64,000 bases of DNA, taken from the NCBI RefSeq assembly GCF_903645355.1, contig NZ_CAHJXR010000004.1, positions 310,001 through 374,000 of the forward strand, read 5' to 3'. Positions 17,405-26,774 of this stretch are shown piece after piece (position 1 is the stretch's first letter; the number at the start of each line of letters is the position of its first letter). Below the pieces are notes generated by a model that worked only from the letters and a program-made list of their open reading frames with translations, did not search any database and was not told the DNA's origin. A program made the position numbers and the translations under genes. This DNA is from Schaalia sp. Marseille-Q2122 (GTDB lineage: Bacteria > Actinomycetota > Actinomycetes > Actinomycetales > Actinomycetaceae).

Positions 17405-20202
17405 GTCCAGCACGCAAACGCCACCGGAAGAAGGACGCCCAGGAGGCTCCGTCCCCCGATCGTCCCTTGAGCGCGGCCGAACGCTTCCAAGCTTTTCGCG
17501 ACCAGCAGCGTTTCGATGCTAGCGAGCGTGCGATCTTTATTGAGTCACTGGGGTTTCGGCCAGACTCTTTCCAGGTTGAGGCGATGGAGGCCCTTGAAGA
17601 GGGCGAATCCGTGCTGGTAGCAGCCCCGACGGGTGCCGGTAAGACGGTGGTAGGCGAGTTCGCCACCCACCTTGCTGTTGCCCATCAACGTCGCGCCTTC
17701 TACACCACGCCCATTAAGGCTCTGTCGAATCAGAAGTTCGCTGACCTGAAGGAGCGCTTTGGTGAGGGTGCCGTTGGATTGCTCACGGGCGATACTTCCA
17801 TTAACCCTGGCGCCCCGATCGTTGTCATGACCACGGAAGTGCTGCGCAATATGATCTACGCCGGGACGGACCTGTCCGCCCTTGCCTACGTGGTCTTGGA
17901 CGAGGTGCACTACCTGGCTGATAAGTTCCGTGGCCCCGTGTGGGAAGAGGTCATTATTCACCTGCCCGAACACGTGGCGATTGTGGGCCTGTCGGCGACG
18001 GTGTCGAATGCGGAAGAGTTTGGCGCATGGATGAAGGAGGTGCGTGGCTCGTGCCGGATTATCGTCTCCGAAAAGCGGCCTGTGCCCCTCTATCAGCACA
18101 TGATCGCTGACGGTGAGCTTTACGATCTGTACTCGCCCACGAAGGACGGGAAAGCCTCGCCGGGGCGCCTGAATCCCGAGCTTTTGAGCGCAGTCTTTAA
18201 CGGACGAGGTTCCCGCACTGCGGCGGGTGGGCGGATGCGTGGCCGTTCGACCTTTGCACGCAAGGGACGCGACGAGGCTGGCGCGGCTGTAGCACGCCGT
18301 TTTGAATCCCGTCCTGCTGTGGCCATCACCCTTGAACGCGCGGGACTTTTGCCAGCTATCGTCTTTATCTTTTCGCGCGCGGGGTGTGAGGATGCTGTGC
18401 GTGCGATGCTGGCCTCGGGCATTGTCCTGACCTCGTCCACTCAGTCGCGTAAGATCCGTCAGGAGGTAGAAGCTGCGAGCGCCCTTATCCCGGTGGAGGA
18501 TCATGCGGTGCTTGGCGTGGATCGCTGGGCGCGCGCTCTGGAACGCGGTATTGCTGCCCATCATGCGGGCATGTTGCCGGTTATGAAAGAGACGGTGGAA
18601 AAGCTCTTCACCCAGGGTTTGGTCAAGATTGTCTACGCTACGGAAACCTTGGCTTTGGGCATTAATATGCCCGCTCGGACGGTCGTCATTGAGGCACTAC
18701 AAAAGTGGGATGGCTCGGCTCATGTGCCCCTGTCCGCTGGTGAGTACACGCAGCTGTCGGGTCGCGCGGGGCGTCGCGGTATTGACACGGAGGGGCACGC
18801 TGTTGTTCTCCACAAGGGGAAGGTCGCGCCCGAGGAGGTTTCTGCCCTTGCCTCAAAACGCACCTACCCGCTCATTTCTGCCTTCCACCCGACTTACAAC
18901 ATGGTGGTGAATCTGCTGAGTCACTCGACGCGCGCTGTCACCCGCGAGGTCCTGGAGACTTCTTTCGCCCAATACCAGGCCGATGGCGCGGTGGTGCAGC
19001 TCGCTCAAAGTGCCAAGCACGTCAAGCGCACTATGGATGAGCTCGCGGGCACACTGGAGTGCGACCGCGGGGATGCCGGGGAGTATTTCGCCCTGCGTGA
19101 TGAGATCTCCCGCAAGCAGAAGGAGGCCAAGCGTGAGGCTGCGGCCTCCCGGAAGAACGAGGCTGCCCGTGTCCTGCACGACGCGAAACGGGGCGATGTT
19201 GTGTCCTACCGGAAGGGACGCAGGATTCAGCATGCTGTGGTTATTGACCCGATAGGCATGAATTCGCGCCAGTACGGTGTGCAGGTGATCGGCACGGATG
19301 GCCGCTGGCATCATATGGGGGCCGAGGACGTCGCCGGTGGCATCACCATCAGTGGAAATATCCCGATTAATCCCGTTCAGCTGCGCAAAGCTAAGGAGCG
19401 CGCCATGCTGGGCGCTGCTTTGCGTGACTTGGTGAGTGCTGGGTCTTTGGCTGTCCCAGGAAAGCGCGCTGACGGTGATGATGAGGTCGCTCATCTTGAG
19501 CGGGCCCTGCGTCAGCACCCTGTCCATCAGTGCCCGCAGCGTGAATCTCATGCGGCGGCAGGGCATGCGTGGGCGCGGCAGAAGCGTGAGTATGAGCGCC
19601 TTATGCGCTCTATTGATGGGCGTACCAGCTCGGTGGCGAAGTCCTTCGATAAGGTCTGTCAGGTTTTGGAGACTCTCGGTTTCTTGTCGGGCGATACGGT
19701 GACCCCTGAGGGTGAGAAGCTGCGCCGGATCTTCGGTGAACGTGACCTCGTCATTGCCCAGGCCATTCGCCAGGGCGCGTGGGATGCTTGCGGCCCTGCT
19801 GAACTTGCCGCCATCGCCTCTGCTTTTGTCTACGAGGCGCGCTCGGAGGATAGCGCACGTATTATTCCCACCAGCCCCGGCCAGCAGCTTGCTCACGCCT
19901 GGGATGCCTCCCTTGCGGCCCAGGCGGCTGTCAATGGGGCGGAAAAGGCTGCTGGAGCTGAACAATCAGCGCCTCTGGAGGCTGGGCTGATGGCTCCGAT
20001 CTATGCGTGGGCTTCGGGGGCGTCACTGTCGACCGCGTTGGAGGGCAGTGAGCTGCAAGGAGGCGATTTCGTGCGCTGGGTGCGTCAGGTGTGCGACCTG
20101 CTTGACCAGCTGCGTTTCCTTGAGGACGCTGACCTTGAGCAGCGGGCGAAGAAGGCGCGTGACCTGATTATGCGTGGCGTGGTTGCGTGGTCGGGAGTAT
20201 GA
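17401..20202 (+). CDS. helY: DEVH-box RNA helicase HelY (Ski2/Mtr4-like)
   Basis: Superfamily 2 helicase of 933 residues, related to eukaryotic Mtr4/Ski2 and to mycobacterial HelY; a role in RNA turnover or processing is inferred. Walker A APTGAGKT lies at residues 75-82, followed by TTPIKALSNQK, the Walker B/DEVH box VVLDEVHYLAD, the motif GLSATVSN, the C-domain motif FSRAGCEDA, and ALGINMPARTVVIE with QLSGRAGRRGID. A long C-terminal DSHCT-like region follows. A start 14 codons earlier in frame (17359) is rejected in favour of the ATGA overlap with pafC. The stop overlaps lnt. Confidence 0.93.
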   Translation: MSPARKRHRKKDAQEAPSPDRPLSAAERFQAFRDQQRFDASERAIFIESLGFRPDSFQVEAMEALEEGESVLVAAPTGAGKTVVGEFATHLAVAHQRRAFYTTPIKALSNQKFADLKERFGEGAVGLLTGDTSINPGAPIVVMTTEVLRNMIYAGTDLSALAYVVLDEVHYLADKFRGPVWEEVIIHLPEHVAIVGLSATVSNAEEFGAWMKEVRGSCRIIVSEKRPVPLYQHMIADGELYDLYSPTKDGKASPGRLNPELLSAVFNGRGSRTAAGGRMRGRSTFARKGRDEAGAAVARRFESRPAVAITLERAGLLPAIVFIFSRAGCEDAVRAMLASGIVLTSSTQSRKIRQEVEAASALIPVEDHAVLGVDRWARALERGIAAHHAGMLPVMKETVEKLFTQGLVKIVYATETLALGINMPARTVVIEALQKWDGSAHVPLSAGEYTQLSGRAGRRGIDTEGHAVVLHKGKVAPEEVSALASKRTYPLISAFHPTYNMVVNLLSHSTRAVTREVLETSFAQYQADGAVVQLAQSAKHVKRTMDELAGTLECDRGDAGEYFALRDEISRKQKEAKREAAASRKNEAARVLHDAKRGDVVSYRKGRRIQHAVVIDPIGMNSRQYGVQVIGTDGRWHHMGAEDVAGGITISGNIPINPVQLRKAKERAMLGAALRDLVSAGSLAVPGKRADGDDEVAHLERALRQHPVHQCPQRESHAAAGHAWARQKREYERLMRSIDGRTSSVAKSFDKVCQVLETLGFLSGDTVTPEGEKLRRIFGERDLVIAQAIRQGAWDACGPAELAAIASAFVYEARSEDSARIIPTSPGQQLAHAWDASLAAQAAVNGAEKAAGAEQSAPLEAGLMAPIYAWASGASLSTALEGSELQGGDFVRWVRQVCDLLDQLRFLEDADLEQRAKKARDLIMRGVVAWSGV

Positions 20203-21851
20203 GCCGTCACCCTCAGGGTCCCCGCAAGGCACCTCGCGGAAAGGACGATCAACGAGGCTCGCGCGTGGGGGTGTCTCGTTTTCTGTGGAATAGTGGGCGT
20301 TCGATTGCCGCTGGCGCCTTAATGTGGGCGGCTTTTCCTGATGTCGGTGCCTGGTATGCGTCAATCATCTCCCTGGCGCTTATCATCGCGGTTGTCGACC
20401 ACAGTCGCGCCTGGGGCGCGATATTTTATGCGGGCCTGTTTGGCTCGGTTTTCTGGCTCCCTCATGTCCATTGGGCAACGATTGCTTCAGGTGGTTGGTT
20501 GCCCTGGGTGATGCTGGCGCTGACGCAGATCCTGTGGTGGATGCTGTGGGGTTTGTGTGTGCGAATCTTCCAGGTGTGGCCGTGGGCGCGGACTTTGCGC
20601 GGCTCGATAGCGTTCAATATCGTGGCCTGGACGGGCATTGAGACTTTGCGCAGTGCGACACCTTTTACGGGTTTCCCGTGGGGTAAGATTGCCTACCCTC
20701 AGGTGGATTCCCCGTTGGGGCACCTGGCGCCGTGGGGTGGGGAGGTGCTTGTTGCGAGTGCGGTGGTGGCTGCTGCGGTGCTTGTGCGCTGGGCCTTCGC
20801 TTTGGTTCCTGATTTTGAGGGTGGGCGCTGGTATTCGCGTCCGGCGATGCTTGTTGGCCTGGTTGGAATCCTTGTGCTGCCGGCGTTAGTGCCACTTTAT
20901 GCGGAGCAACAAGCCGGTGCGGTGAAGGTTGGTATTGTCCAGGGCAATGTGGAGATTCCCGGGGCAAAGACCTACGCCATTGAGGGGAAGGTGACGGGCA
21001 ATCATGTGGCTGTCACGGAGGAATTGCTGGAGGCGACTCCCGATGTTGAGGTGATTTTCTGGGGCGAGGGTGCTCTGGACAGGGATCCTCGTGTGAATGC
21101 GCTGAATGAGCGTCTGGTGACGGATATTGTTGACAAGGCACAACGCCCAATTCTTGTCGGATTTAATGAATATGATGGGCAGAAGGAGGTTATTCGTAAC
21201 CTCTATGGGCCCTGGTATCCCGCGACCGCACCCACGCCCGGTCTTGGCTCGCTCTATGGCAAGCAATTGCCCGTGCCTTTTGGAGAGTACATTCCCTTCC
21301 GTGAATTCATTTCTTCGCTCGCGACTGAGGCTGCTCAGGTCCGTGTCGACATGGAGGCTGTTGAAAATTCTTCGCGCCTGGATGTGATGGTGGGGGAGGG
21401 GAGGAGCCTGCCCGTGGCGACCGGTATTTGTTTTGAAGTCGCTTACGAGGGGCTGCTTGCTGAAGGTGTTCGTTCAGGTGGGCAGATTATTGTGATTCCC
21501 TCGAATAACTACCATTTCCGGACGTCACCAGAGTCGGCCCAGCAGGCGCAGATGGCTCGGTTTCGGGCGATGGAGTTCTCCCGATCGGCCATGCAGGTCT
21601 CAACCACCGGAGAATCCGTGCTCATCCGCCCAGATGGTGGGGTGCTTGCCCGGACGGGACGCCAGAGTGGCGAATTTGCGGTGGGGACACTTCCGTTGAG
21701 GACCTCGTTGACGCCCGCAGCGTGGATGGGCTATTGGTCGGGCTATGTGATGGTGGGGGGCCTTGCCGTAGGAATTATTATGTCAGGAATTGTTGGAGTG
21801 GTGAGGCGTTATCGTTCAGGGGAGCGCAATGTGAGATTAAAGGCGGAGTAA
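20199..21851 (+). CDS. lnt: Apolipoprotein N-acyltransferase
   Basis: Membrane enzyme that adds the third acyl chain to the N-terminal Cys of lipoproteins, such as the RibY-like protein of this window. The protein has 550 residues: several N-terminal membrane segments, then a nitrilase-like domain, then a last membrane segment. The catalytic triad is visible as E290 (FWGEGALDRDP), K355 (YGKQLPVPFGEYIPFR) and C411 (PVATGICFEVAYE), matching E. coli E267/K335/C387. The ATG at 20199 overlaps the helY stop; an in-frame GTG four codons upstream is less likely. Confidence 0.95.
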   Translation: MSRHPQGPRKAPRGKDDQRGSRVGVSRFLWNSGRSIAAGALMWAAFPDVGAWYASIISLALIIAVVDHSRAWGAIFYAGLFGSVFWLPHVHWATIASGGWLPWVMLALTQILWWMLWGLCVRIFQVWPWARTLRGSIAFNIVAWTGIETLRSATPFTGFPWGKIAYPQVDSPLGHLAPWGGEVLVASAVVAAAVLVRWAFALVPDFEGGRWYSRPAMLVGLVGILVLPALVPLYAEQQAGAVKVGIVQGNVEIPGAKTYAIEGKVTGNHVAVTEELLEATPDVEVIFWGEGALDRDPRVNALNERLVTDIVDKAQRPILVGFNEYDGQKEVIRNLYGPWYPATAPTPGLGSLYGKQLPVPFGEYIPFREFISSLATEAAQVRVDMEAVENSSRLDVMVGEGRSLPVATGICFEVAYEGLLAEGVRSGGQIIVIPSNNYHFRTSPESAQQAQMARFRAMEFSRSAMQVSTTGESVLIRPDGGVLARTGRQSGEFAVGTLPLRTSLTPAAWMGYWSGYVMVGGLAVGIIMSGIVGVVRRYRSGERNVRLKAE

Positions 21852-21941
21852 AGGGCATGCTCGTGTGAAAAGCGGGTGAGCTCTGCAGACAATTCCGGGC
21901 TCCATCAATCGAGGGAGCCTGGAATGAGAAGATTGTGGCGC

Positions 21942-22307
21942 TTAGCCCTTGCGGTAGGCGCCCTCGGGGCGCAAGCGGCCCTCGCGTAGTAAGGTCAGTT
22001 GTTCGTTGAGCACCTGCTCAAGCTCTTCCATTGAACGGCGTTCGCAGAGCATATCCCAGTGTGTGCGCACGGGCTTGACAGGCTTGGGTTCGTCGTCCTC
22101 AGGGGCATCGCCAACAATGTCAGCCATCTTGCCGCACTTGCATTCCCAGGTTGCAGGTGGCGTGGCTTCTGTAGCAAAGGGCATCTCGAAGCTGTGGCCA
22201 GATGGGCACATGTATTTGACGGTGAAGCGCTCGGCGAAAACGACGCCGTCCTCGGATTCCATCGACTTTGAGCCGATCTGCATACCACGGAGTGCGCGAT
22301 CTGCCAT
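21942..22307 (-). CDS. rbpA: RNA polymerase-binding protein RbpA
   Basis: Actinobacteria-specific transcription factor that binds RNA polymerase and the principal sigma factor and stabilises the open complex. The protein has 121 residues. The N-terminus MADRALRGMQIGSKSMESE, the zinc-ribbon core MCPSGHSFEMPFA ... WECKCG, and the C-terminal sigma-interacting region RTHWDMLCERRSMEELE are all diagnostic. An in-frame upstream ATG would add 32 unrelated residues; the 22307 start is preferred because GGAGGACC sits just before it and the family begins there. It is single and divergent from the Hsp70-like gene. Confidence 0.96.
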   Translation of the reverse strand: MADRALRGMQIGSKSMESEDGVVFAERFTVKYMCPSGHSFEMPFATEATPPATWECKCGKMADIVGDAPEDDEPKPVKPVRTHWDMLCERRSMEELEQVLNEQLTLLREGRLRPEGAYRKG

Positions 22308-22433
22308 GGGGTCCTCCTTATTTGAGACGTCAAGCGAAGGGGTGTGCGCGAGGGCGCCGCAGGTCAACTCGCCAAGTTTAGCGAATTTCTTAGCGTTGGG
22401 CACCTTTGGGCTGATTGTCGCGCGCCTCCATTG

Positions 22434-22463
22434 TTATCCGATAATGCGCATTATGTCAGATAA
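22434..22463. promoter_or_regulatory. Palindromic putative operator between rbpA and the Hsp70-like gene
   Basis: A perfect 14-base palindrome ATAATGCGCATTAT (22441-22454) is flanked by TTATC (22434-22438) and GATAA (22459-22463), nearly concentric. It lies 37 bases before the Hsp70-like ATG. This is a typical dimeric-repressor layout; the regulator is unknown. Confidence 0.45.
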
Positions 22464-22487
22464 GCTGAAGGAATCCTCCCCACCCGA

Positions 22488-22493
22488 TATGGT
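22488..22493 (+). promoter_or_regulatory. Putative -10 box for the Hsp70-like gene (leaderless)
   Basis: TATGGT ends 6 bases before the ATG and no Shine-Dalgarno is present. The -35 is not clear. Confidence 0.35.
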
Positions 22494-22499
22494 TGCACC

Positions 22500-24050
22500 A
22501 TGAGACTCGGCATTGACTTCGGAACCACCCGCACGGCTATCAGCATCGTTGACCGCGGGAACTTCCCCACGGTCTCATTCCACGACTGCGACGGCGACCT
22601 GCGCGATCACATCCCCACCCTCATCGCCCTCGACGGTGATGACCTTGTCTACGGCTTTGAAGCTGAAGCTGCCATCAGCGTCGGCGCGCCCGCCCTGCGC
22701 TCCATGAAGCGCCTCCTATCCTCCCCGGCGCTCAGCGGCCGCGACACTATTGAAGTAGGCGGACGTACAATCCTCCTTCTCGATGTCCTTCGCGGATTCT
22801 TCACCTACGTCGCAGACCGCCTCCGCCAGGCCTCAACGGTGGCACCAGTGCCGCTGTCTGAGCCCCTCGAAGCCGTCATCGGCGTCCCTGCCCATGCCCA
22901 TTCTGCCCAGCGCTTCTTCACCCTCGAAGCGGCCAAACTTGGCGGTTTCACTCCCCTTTTCATGCTCAATGAGCCCTCCGCCGCTGGCCTTGAATACACC
23001 CATCGTCACAGCGGCACCATTAACTCGCGGCGCACGCGCGTCCTCGTCTATGACCTCGGTGGAGGCACTTTCGATGCCTCCCTTGTCGCTGTTGATGGGA
23101 CCTCTCACGAAGTCCTCGCCTCCTATGGCGATAATCTGCTCGGCGGCGATGACTTTGACGAGGTCCTCGCTCTCCTGGCTCTCAAGCATGCCAGTGAAGC
23201 CACAGGACGCACCCTCGCCCCCGAGACCATCGCCTCAGAAGAATGGAACGCACTTGTCGACGAGTGCCGACTCGCCAAGGAAAGCCTTGTCCCCCAAACG
23301 CGATGGATCACCATTTCCCTGCCTTCGTCTTGGGAATGCCCGCCGGTGACCATCGCTGCCGGGGACTACTACGAACGTTGCGTCCCCCTCATCGAATCCA
23401 CCCTCGCCACGATGGAACCCCTTCTCGCCCAAGACGGCGACGATGCCATGCCCCTTGGCGAGGACGTCGCCGGTCTCTACGTCGTCGGCGGAGCCTCCCA
23501 GCTCCCCATCGTCAGCCGCGTCCTTCGGACGACCTACGGCAGACGTGTCCACCGCTCTCCGCACTCAAGCGCCTCCACCGCTATTGGCCTGGCCATCGCT
23601 TCAGACCCTGACTCGCCCTATGCCCTCGTTGATCGTCTCTCCCGTGGCGTGGGTGTCTTCCGAGAGCGTCACTCGGGTGCGGAAGTCTCTTTCGACCCTC
23701 TCCTCCCCCGCGATCTGCGGATTGAAGGATCAAGTGGGGCGACGGTGACGCGTAGCTATAAAGCCGTTCATAATATCGGATGCTTCCGATTTGTTGAATA
23801 TTCCTCTGTTGATGAGGATGGCACCCCTCGCGGAGAAGTCCTCCCCCTCGACGAGGTCCTCTTCCCCTTCGACGCCACCCTCCAAGGCCTCAGCGCCGCC
23901 GAACTGGCCTCACACCCCGTCCGACACATGGATATTGGCGTCATGTGCCAAGAACGCTACAGTGTTGACGCCAACGGCATCGTCACCGTCACCATCACCG
24001 ACCTCTCCACAGGCTACGTACTCACCCATTCCCTGGCATCGCGCGTCTAA
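22500..24050 (+). CDS. Hsp70-like ATPase with truncated substrate-binding part
   Basis: DnaK-related protein of 516 residues; not DnaK itself, which is about 620. The actin-like ATPase domain is complete: phosphate-1 motif LGIDFGTTRTAISIV at residues 3-17, phosphate-2 DLGGGT at 185-190, a connect region LNEPSAAGLEYTH, and adenosine motif VVGGAS at 328-333. The roughly 120-150 residues after it are beta-rich and too short for a full peptide-binding domain with lid. ATPase activity is likely; the client is unknown. It is the first gene of an operon with an MMPL transporter (18 bases downstream) and a Pip-type protein, so a role linked to envelope export is inferred. Confidence 0.85.
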   Translation: MRLGIDFGTTRTAISIVDRGNFPTVSFHDCDGDLRDHIPTLIALDGDDLVYGFEAEAAISVGAPALRSMKRLLSSPALSGRDTIEVGGRTILLLDVLRGFFTYVADRLRQASTVAPVPLSEPLEAVIGVPAHAHSAQRFFTLEAAKLGGFTPLFMLNEPSAAGLEYTHRHSGTINSRRTRVLVYDLGGGTFDASLVAVDGTSHEVLASYGDNLLGGDDFDEVLALLALKHASEATGRTLAPETIASEEWNALVDECRLAKESLVPQTRWITISLPSSWECPPVTIAAGDYYERCVPLIESTLATMEPLLAQDGDDAMPLGEDVAGLYVVGGASQLPIVSRVLRTTYGRRVHRSPHSSASTAIGLAIASDPDSPYALVDRLSRGVGVFRERHSGAEVSFDPLLPRDLRIEGSSGATVTRSYKAVHNIGCFRFVEYSSVDEDGTPRGEVLPLDEVLFPFDATLQGLSAAELASHPVRHMDIGVMCQERYSVDANGIVTVTITDLSTGYVLTHSLASRV

Positions 24051-24068
24051 GAGGTCCACAATGGAAGG

Positions 24069-26774
24069 ATGACTCAATGGCTGAGTGATCTGGGGAGGCT
24101 CTGCGCTCACAGAGCCCACGCCGTGCTGCTCAGCTGGGTTGCCACCCTCCTCGCCATCTTCGGCTATATCGCATGGACTGGCCCCCAACTGTCCAATGAC
24201 TTCGCCATCCCCGGAACTGAAGCACAAGACGGCCTCGACACCCTTGCCCAACGCTTCCCGGAAATGAATGGCACCTCCGGCCAACTGCTGCTGACCAGTG
24301 CAGACGGTGAGGCGATTGACACCCAGCGTAATGCCATCGCGCGCTACCTCGAGACCATCACCCCCACCCTGCCCGAAGGCACACAGGTCACCGACCCCTG
24401 GTCCGACTTCCTCCGCTCCCCTGCGGTCTCAGACGACGATCGCCACGCCCTCGTCAATATTCAATTCCCCTTCAGCATCAACAATATCGATGCCAACGCC
24501 AGGCGCCTCCTCGAAGAAGCCGCCACCCTCGCCCCCGCAGGGATCAGCGCCCAACCAGGTGGACAGATCTACCAAACCACCTCCGTCCCCCTCAGCCTCA
24601 TGGAAGTAATCGGAGTGGGCGTGGCATTCATTGCCCTCATGGTGACACTCCGACGCCTTCCCGCCGCCCTCACCCCACTACTGACCGCCTTCTTCGGAAC
24701 CGCAGGCATCGTCGGCATTATCGTCCTCATGGCACTATGGGCCGACATTTCCACCACAACCCCCACCCTGGCCGTCATGATCACCCTCGCCGTCGGTATC
24801 GACTACGCCCTTTTTATCGTGCCCCGCCACCAACGCCAGATGCGCGCAGGCCTACCCTGCCACCTCTCCATCCCACTGGCCACCGCCACAGCCGGAAGCG
24901 CCGTCGTCTACGCCGCGATGACCGTCATTATTGCCCTGTGCGCACTAGCCGTCACAGGCATCCCCTTCCTCACCACCATGGGAGTGAGCGCAGCAGGTGG
25001 CGTCGTCATCGCAGCAATCAGCGCCATCACCGCACTTCCCGCCCTGCTCGCCCTCCTCGGAGAACGTGTCCTCCCCCGCCGACGCGGCACTCACACCCGC
25101 CAAGAAGACGGCGCTGACAACAACAAGGACAAAACCCGAAACCCAACCCTGCCCCAGCGCTGGGCTCAACGCGTCACCGCGCACCCGATCCTCGCCCTCC
25201 TAGGTGTCCTCGTCACCGTTATCGCCCTCGCACTCCCAGCGCCACTCCTGGCGCTCACCCTGCCCGACAACGGCGTGGAACCTCCCGGCACCCACGCCCG
25301 CGACACCTACGACGCCGTTGAAGACGCCTTCGGGCCAGGCGCGAACGCTCCCCTGCTCGTCATCGGCGACATTATCCACTCGACCGATCCCCTCGCACTC
25401 ATGGAGCAATGGGCCACAACTGTCGAGGCCGTGCCCGGCGTCGCCTCCATCCAACTGGCCACCCCCAATAGGAACGCCGACCTTGGCATCCTCGTCGTCA
25501 TCCCCACCACCTCATCCACCGACCCCGCCACTGCCCACACCGTGAAGGCACTGCGCGCCCACGCAGAGCAATGGCACGACACATACGGCATCGACGCTAT
25601 CCGCGTCACCGGACTGACCGCCGCTCAGATTGACATCACCAACAGACTAAGCGCAGCCCTCCTCCCCTTCAGCATTGTCGTCGTCGCCCTCGCCCTCGTG
25701 ATCCTCACCCTTGTCTTTCACTCCATCTGGGTGCCCCTCAGTGCAGCGGTCGGATACCTTCTCTCCGTCGGCGCAGCCTTTGGCGTCACCGCAGCAGCCT
25801 TCACCTGGGAACCCCTCAACAACGCCCTTCTCATTGGCCAAACCGGAGCCGTCATCTGCTTCATGCCGATCATGGTCATCGGCGTACTCTTCGGCCTGGC
25901 AATGGACTACCAGGTCTTTGTCGTCACAGCCATCCAGGAAGAATGGCTCAAGGGTGCCCGTCCGCGTGAATCCATCATCCACGGGATGCGTCACTCAGGA
26001 AATGTCGTCACCGCTGCCGCCATCATCATGATCGCCGTCTTCGTCGGCTTCATTCCCCACGGCTCCTTCTACGTCCAACCTATCGCCCTTGGCCTTGCCG
26101 TGGGCGTCGCCGTTGACGCCTTCCTCATCCGCATGACCGCGATCCCCGCCCTCCTCACCCTCATTGGTGAAGCCGCCTGGTGGTGCCCCCAGTTTCTCTC
26201 TCGCTACCTGCCCCACCTCTCCCACGGCGACGAGTACGCAGGCACACCGTGGCTGGCCAGCTCTGACAGCCCTGAAAACCCTCCCCTGCTTCTCGCACAA
26301 GGTATCGTCATCAGCAGCCATGCCACCCCTGCTCTTCCCCTCAAGGACTTCCAGATCCACGCAGGAGAATGCGTCCGCATCCAAGCCACTCCCCTGCTCG
26401 CCCGCGAAGTGATCAGGATCCTCTCAGGAATAACGCGACCACGCAGAGGTCACCTCCTCACGAACCTCACACCACCCGGCGCCCGATACTCCCCCACACG
26501 CCAACGCACTGGATTCATCTACGACACCACCAGCGCCGACCTCGTCGTCAAAGACATCCACAGGAAAACCACCCTCCCCTGCCTTGCCGTTGATACGCCC
26601 CTGAGTGACGAGGAAGTCCTCAGACTCCACGAGGCCAGCGCCGGCCGCGGCGGCTGCCTCATCCTCGGCCCCCTCGTGGACCCTCCTCCTGGCATCACCA
26701 CCCGCACCCTCACCCTCGAAGTACGGACACACCCGTCTCAAAACGCTGCGCGCACTCAGGAGGTCATCCCATGA
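24069..26774 (+). CDS. MMPL-family (RND) transporter with C-terminal degenerate ABC-ATPase-like domain
   Basis: Integral membrane exporter of 901 residues with two MMPL halves: an N-terminal helix, a large outside loop, a membrane bundle including ITLAVGIDYALFIVPRHQRQ, a second outside loop, and a second bundle with GVLFGLAMDYQVFVVTAIQEEW. The paired GIDYALF and AMDYQVF segments hold the Asp-Tyr residues expected of proton-driven MMPL proteins. The last roughly 170 residues resemble an ABC ATPase start (PLKDFQIHAGECVRIQ, then IRILSGITRPRRGHLL). The Walker A position reads ATPLLARE and no LSGGQ is seen. The stop overlaps the next gene as ATGA. Substrate unknown; lipids or peptides are possible. 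Confidence 0.85.
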   Translation: MTQWLSDLGRLCAHRAHAVLLSWVATLLAIFGYIAWTGPQLSNDFAIPGTEAQDGLDTLAQRFPEMNGTSGQLLLTSADGEAIDTQRNAIARYLETITPTLPEGTQVTDPWSDFLRSPAVSDDDRHALVNIQFPFSINNIDANARRLLEEAATLAPAGISAQPGGQIYQTTSVPLSLMEVIGVGVAFIALMVTLRRLPAALTPLLTAFFGTAGIVGIIVLMALWADISTTTPTLAVMITLAVGIDYALFIVPRHQRQMRAGLPCHLSIPLATATAGSAVVYAAMTVIIALCALAVTGIPFLTTMGVSAAGGVVIAAISAITALPALLALLGERVLPRRRGTHTRQEDGADNNKDKTRNPTLPQRWAQRVTAHPILALLGVLVTVIALALPAPLLALTLPDNGVEPPGTHARDTYDAVEDAFGPGANAPLLVIGDIIHSTDPLALMEQWATTVEAVPGVASIQLATPNRNADLGILVVIPTTSSTDPATAHTVKALRAHAEQWHDTYGIDAIRVTGLTAAQIDITNRLSAALLPFSIVVVALALVILTLVFHSIWVPLSAAVGYLLSVGAAFGVTAAAFTWEPLNNALLIGQTGAVICFMPIMVIGVLFGLAMDYQVFVVTAIQEEWLKGARPRESIIHGMRHSGNVVTAAAIIMIAVFVGFIPHGSFYVQPIALGLAVGVAVDAFLIRMTAIPALLTLIGEAAWWCPQFLSRYLPHLSHGDEYAGTPWLASSDSPENPPLLLAQGIVISSHATPALPLKDFQIHAGECVRIQATPLLAREVIRILSGITRPRRGHLLTNLTPPGARYSPTRQRTGFIYDTTSADLVVKDIHRKTTLPCLAVDTPLSDEEVLRLHEASAGRGGCLILGPLVDPPPGITTRTLTLEVRTHPSQNAARTQEVIP

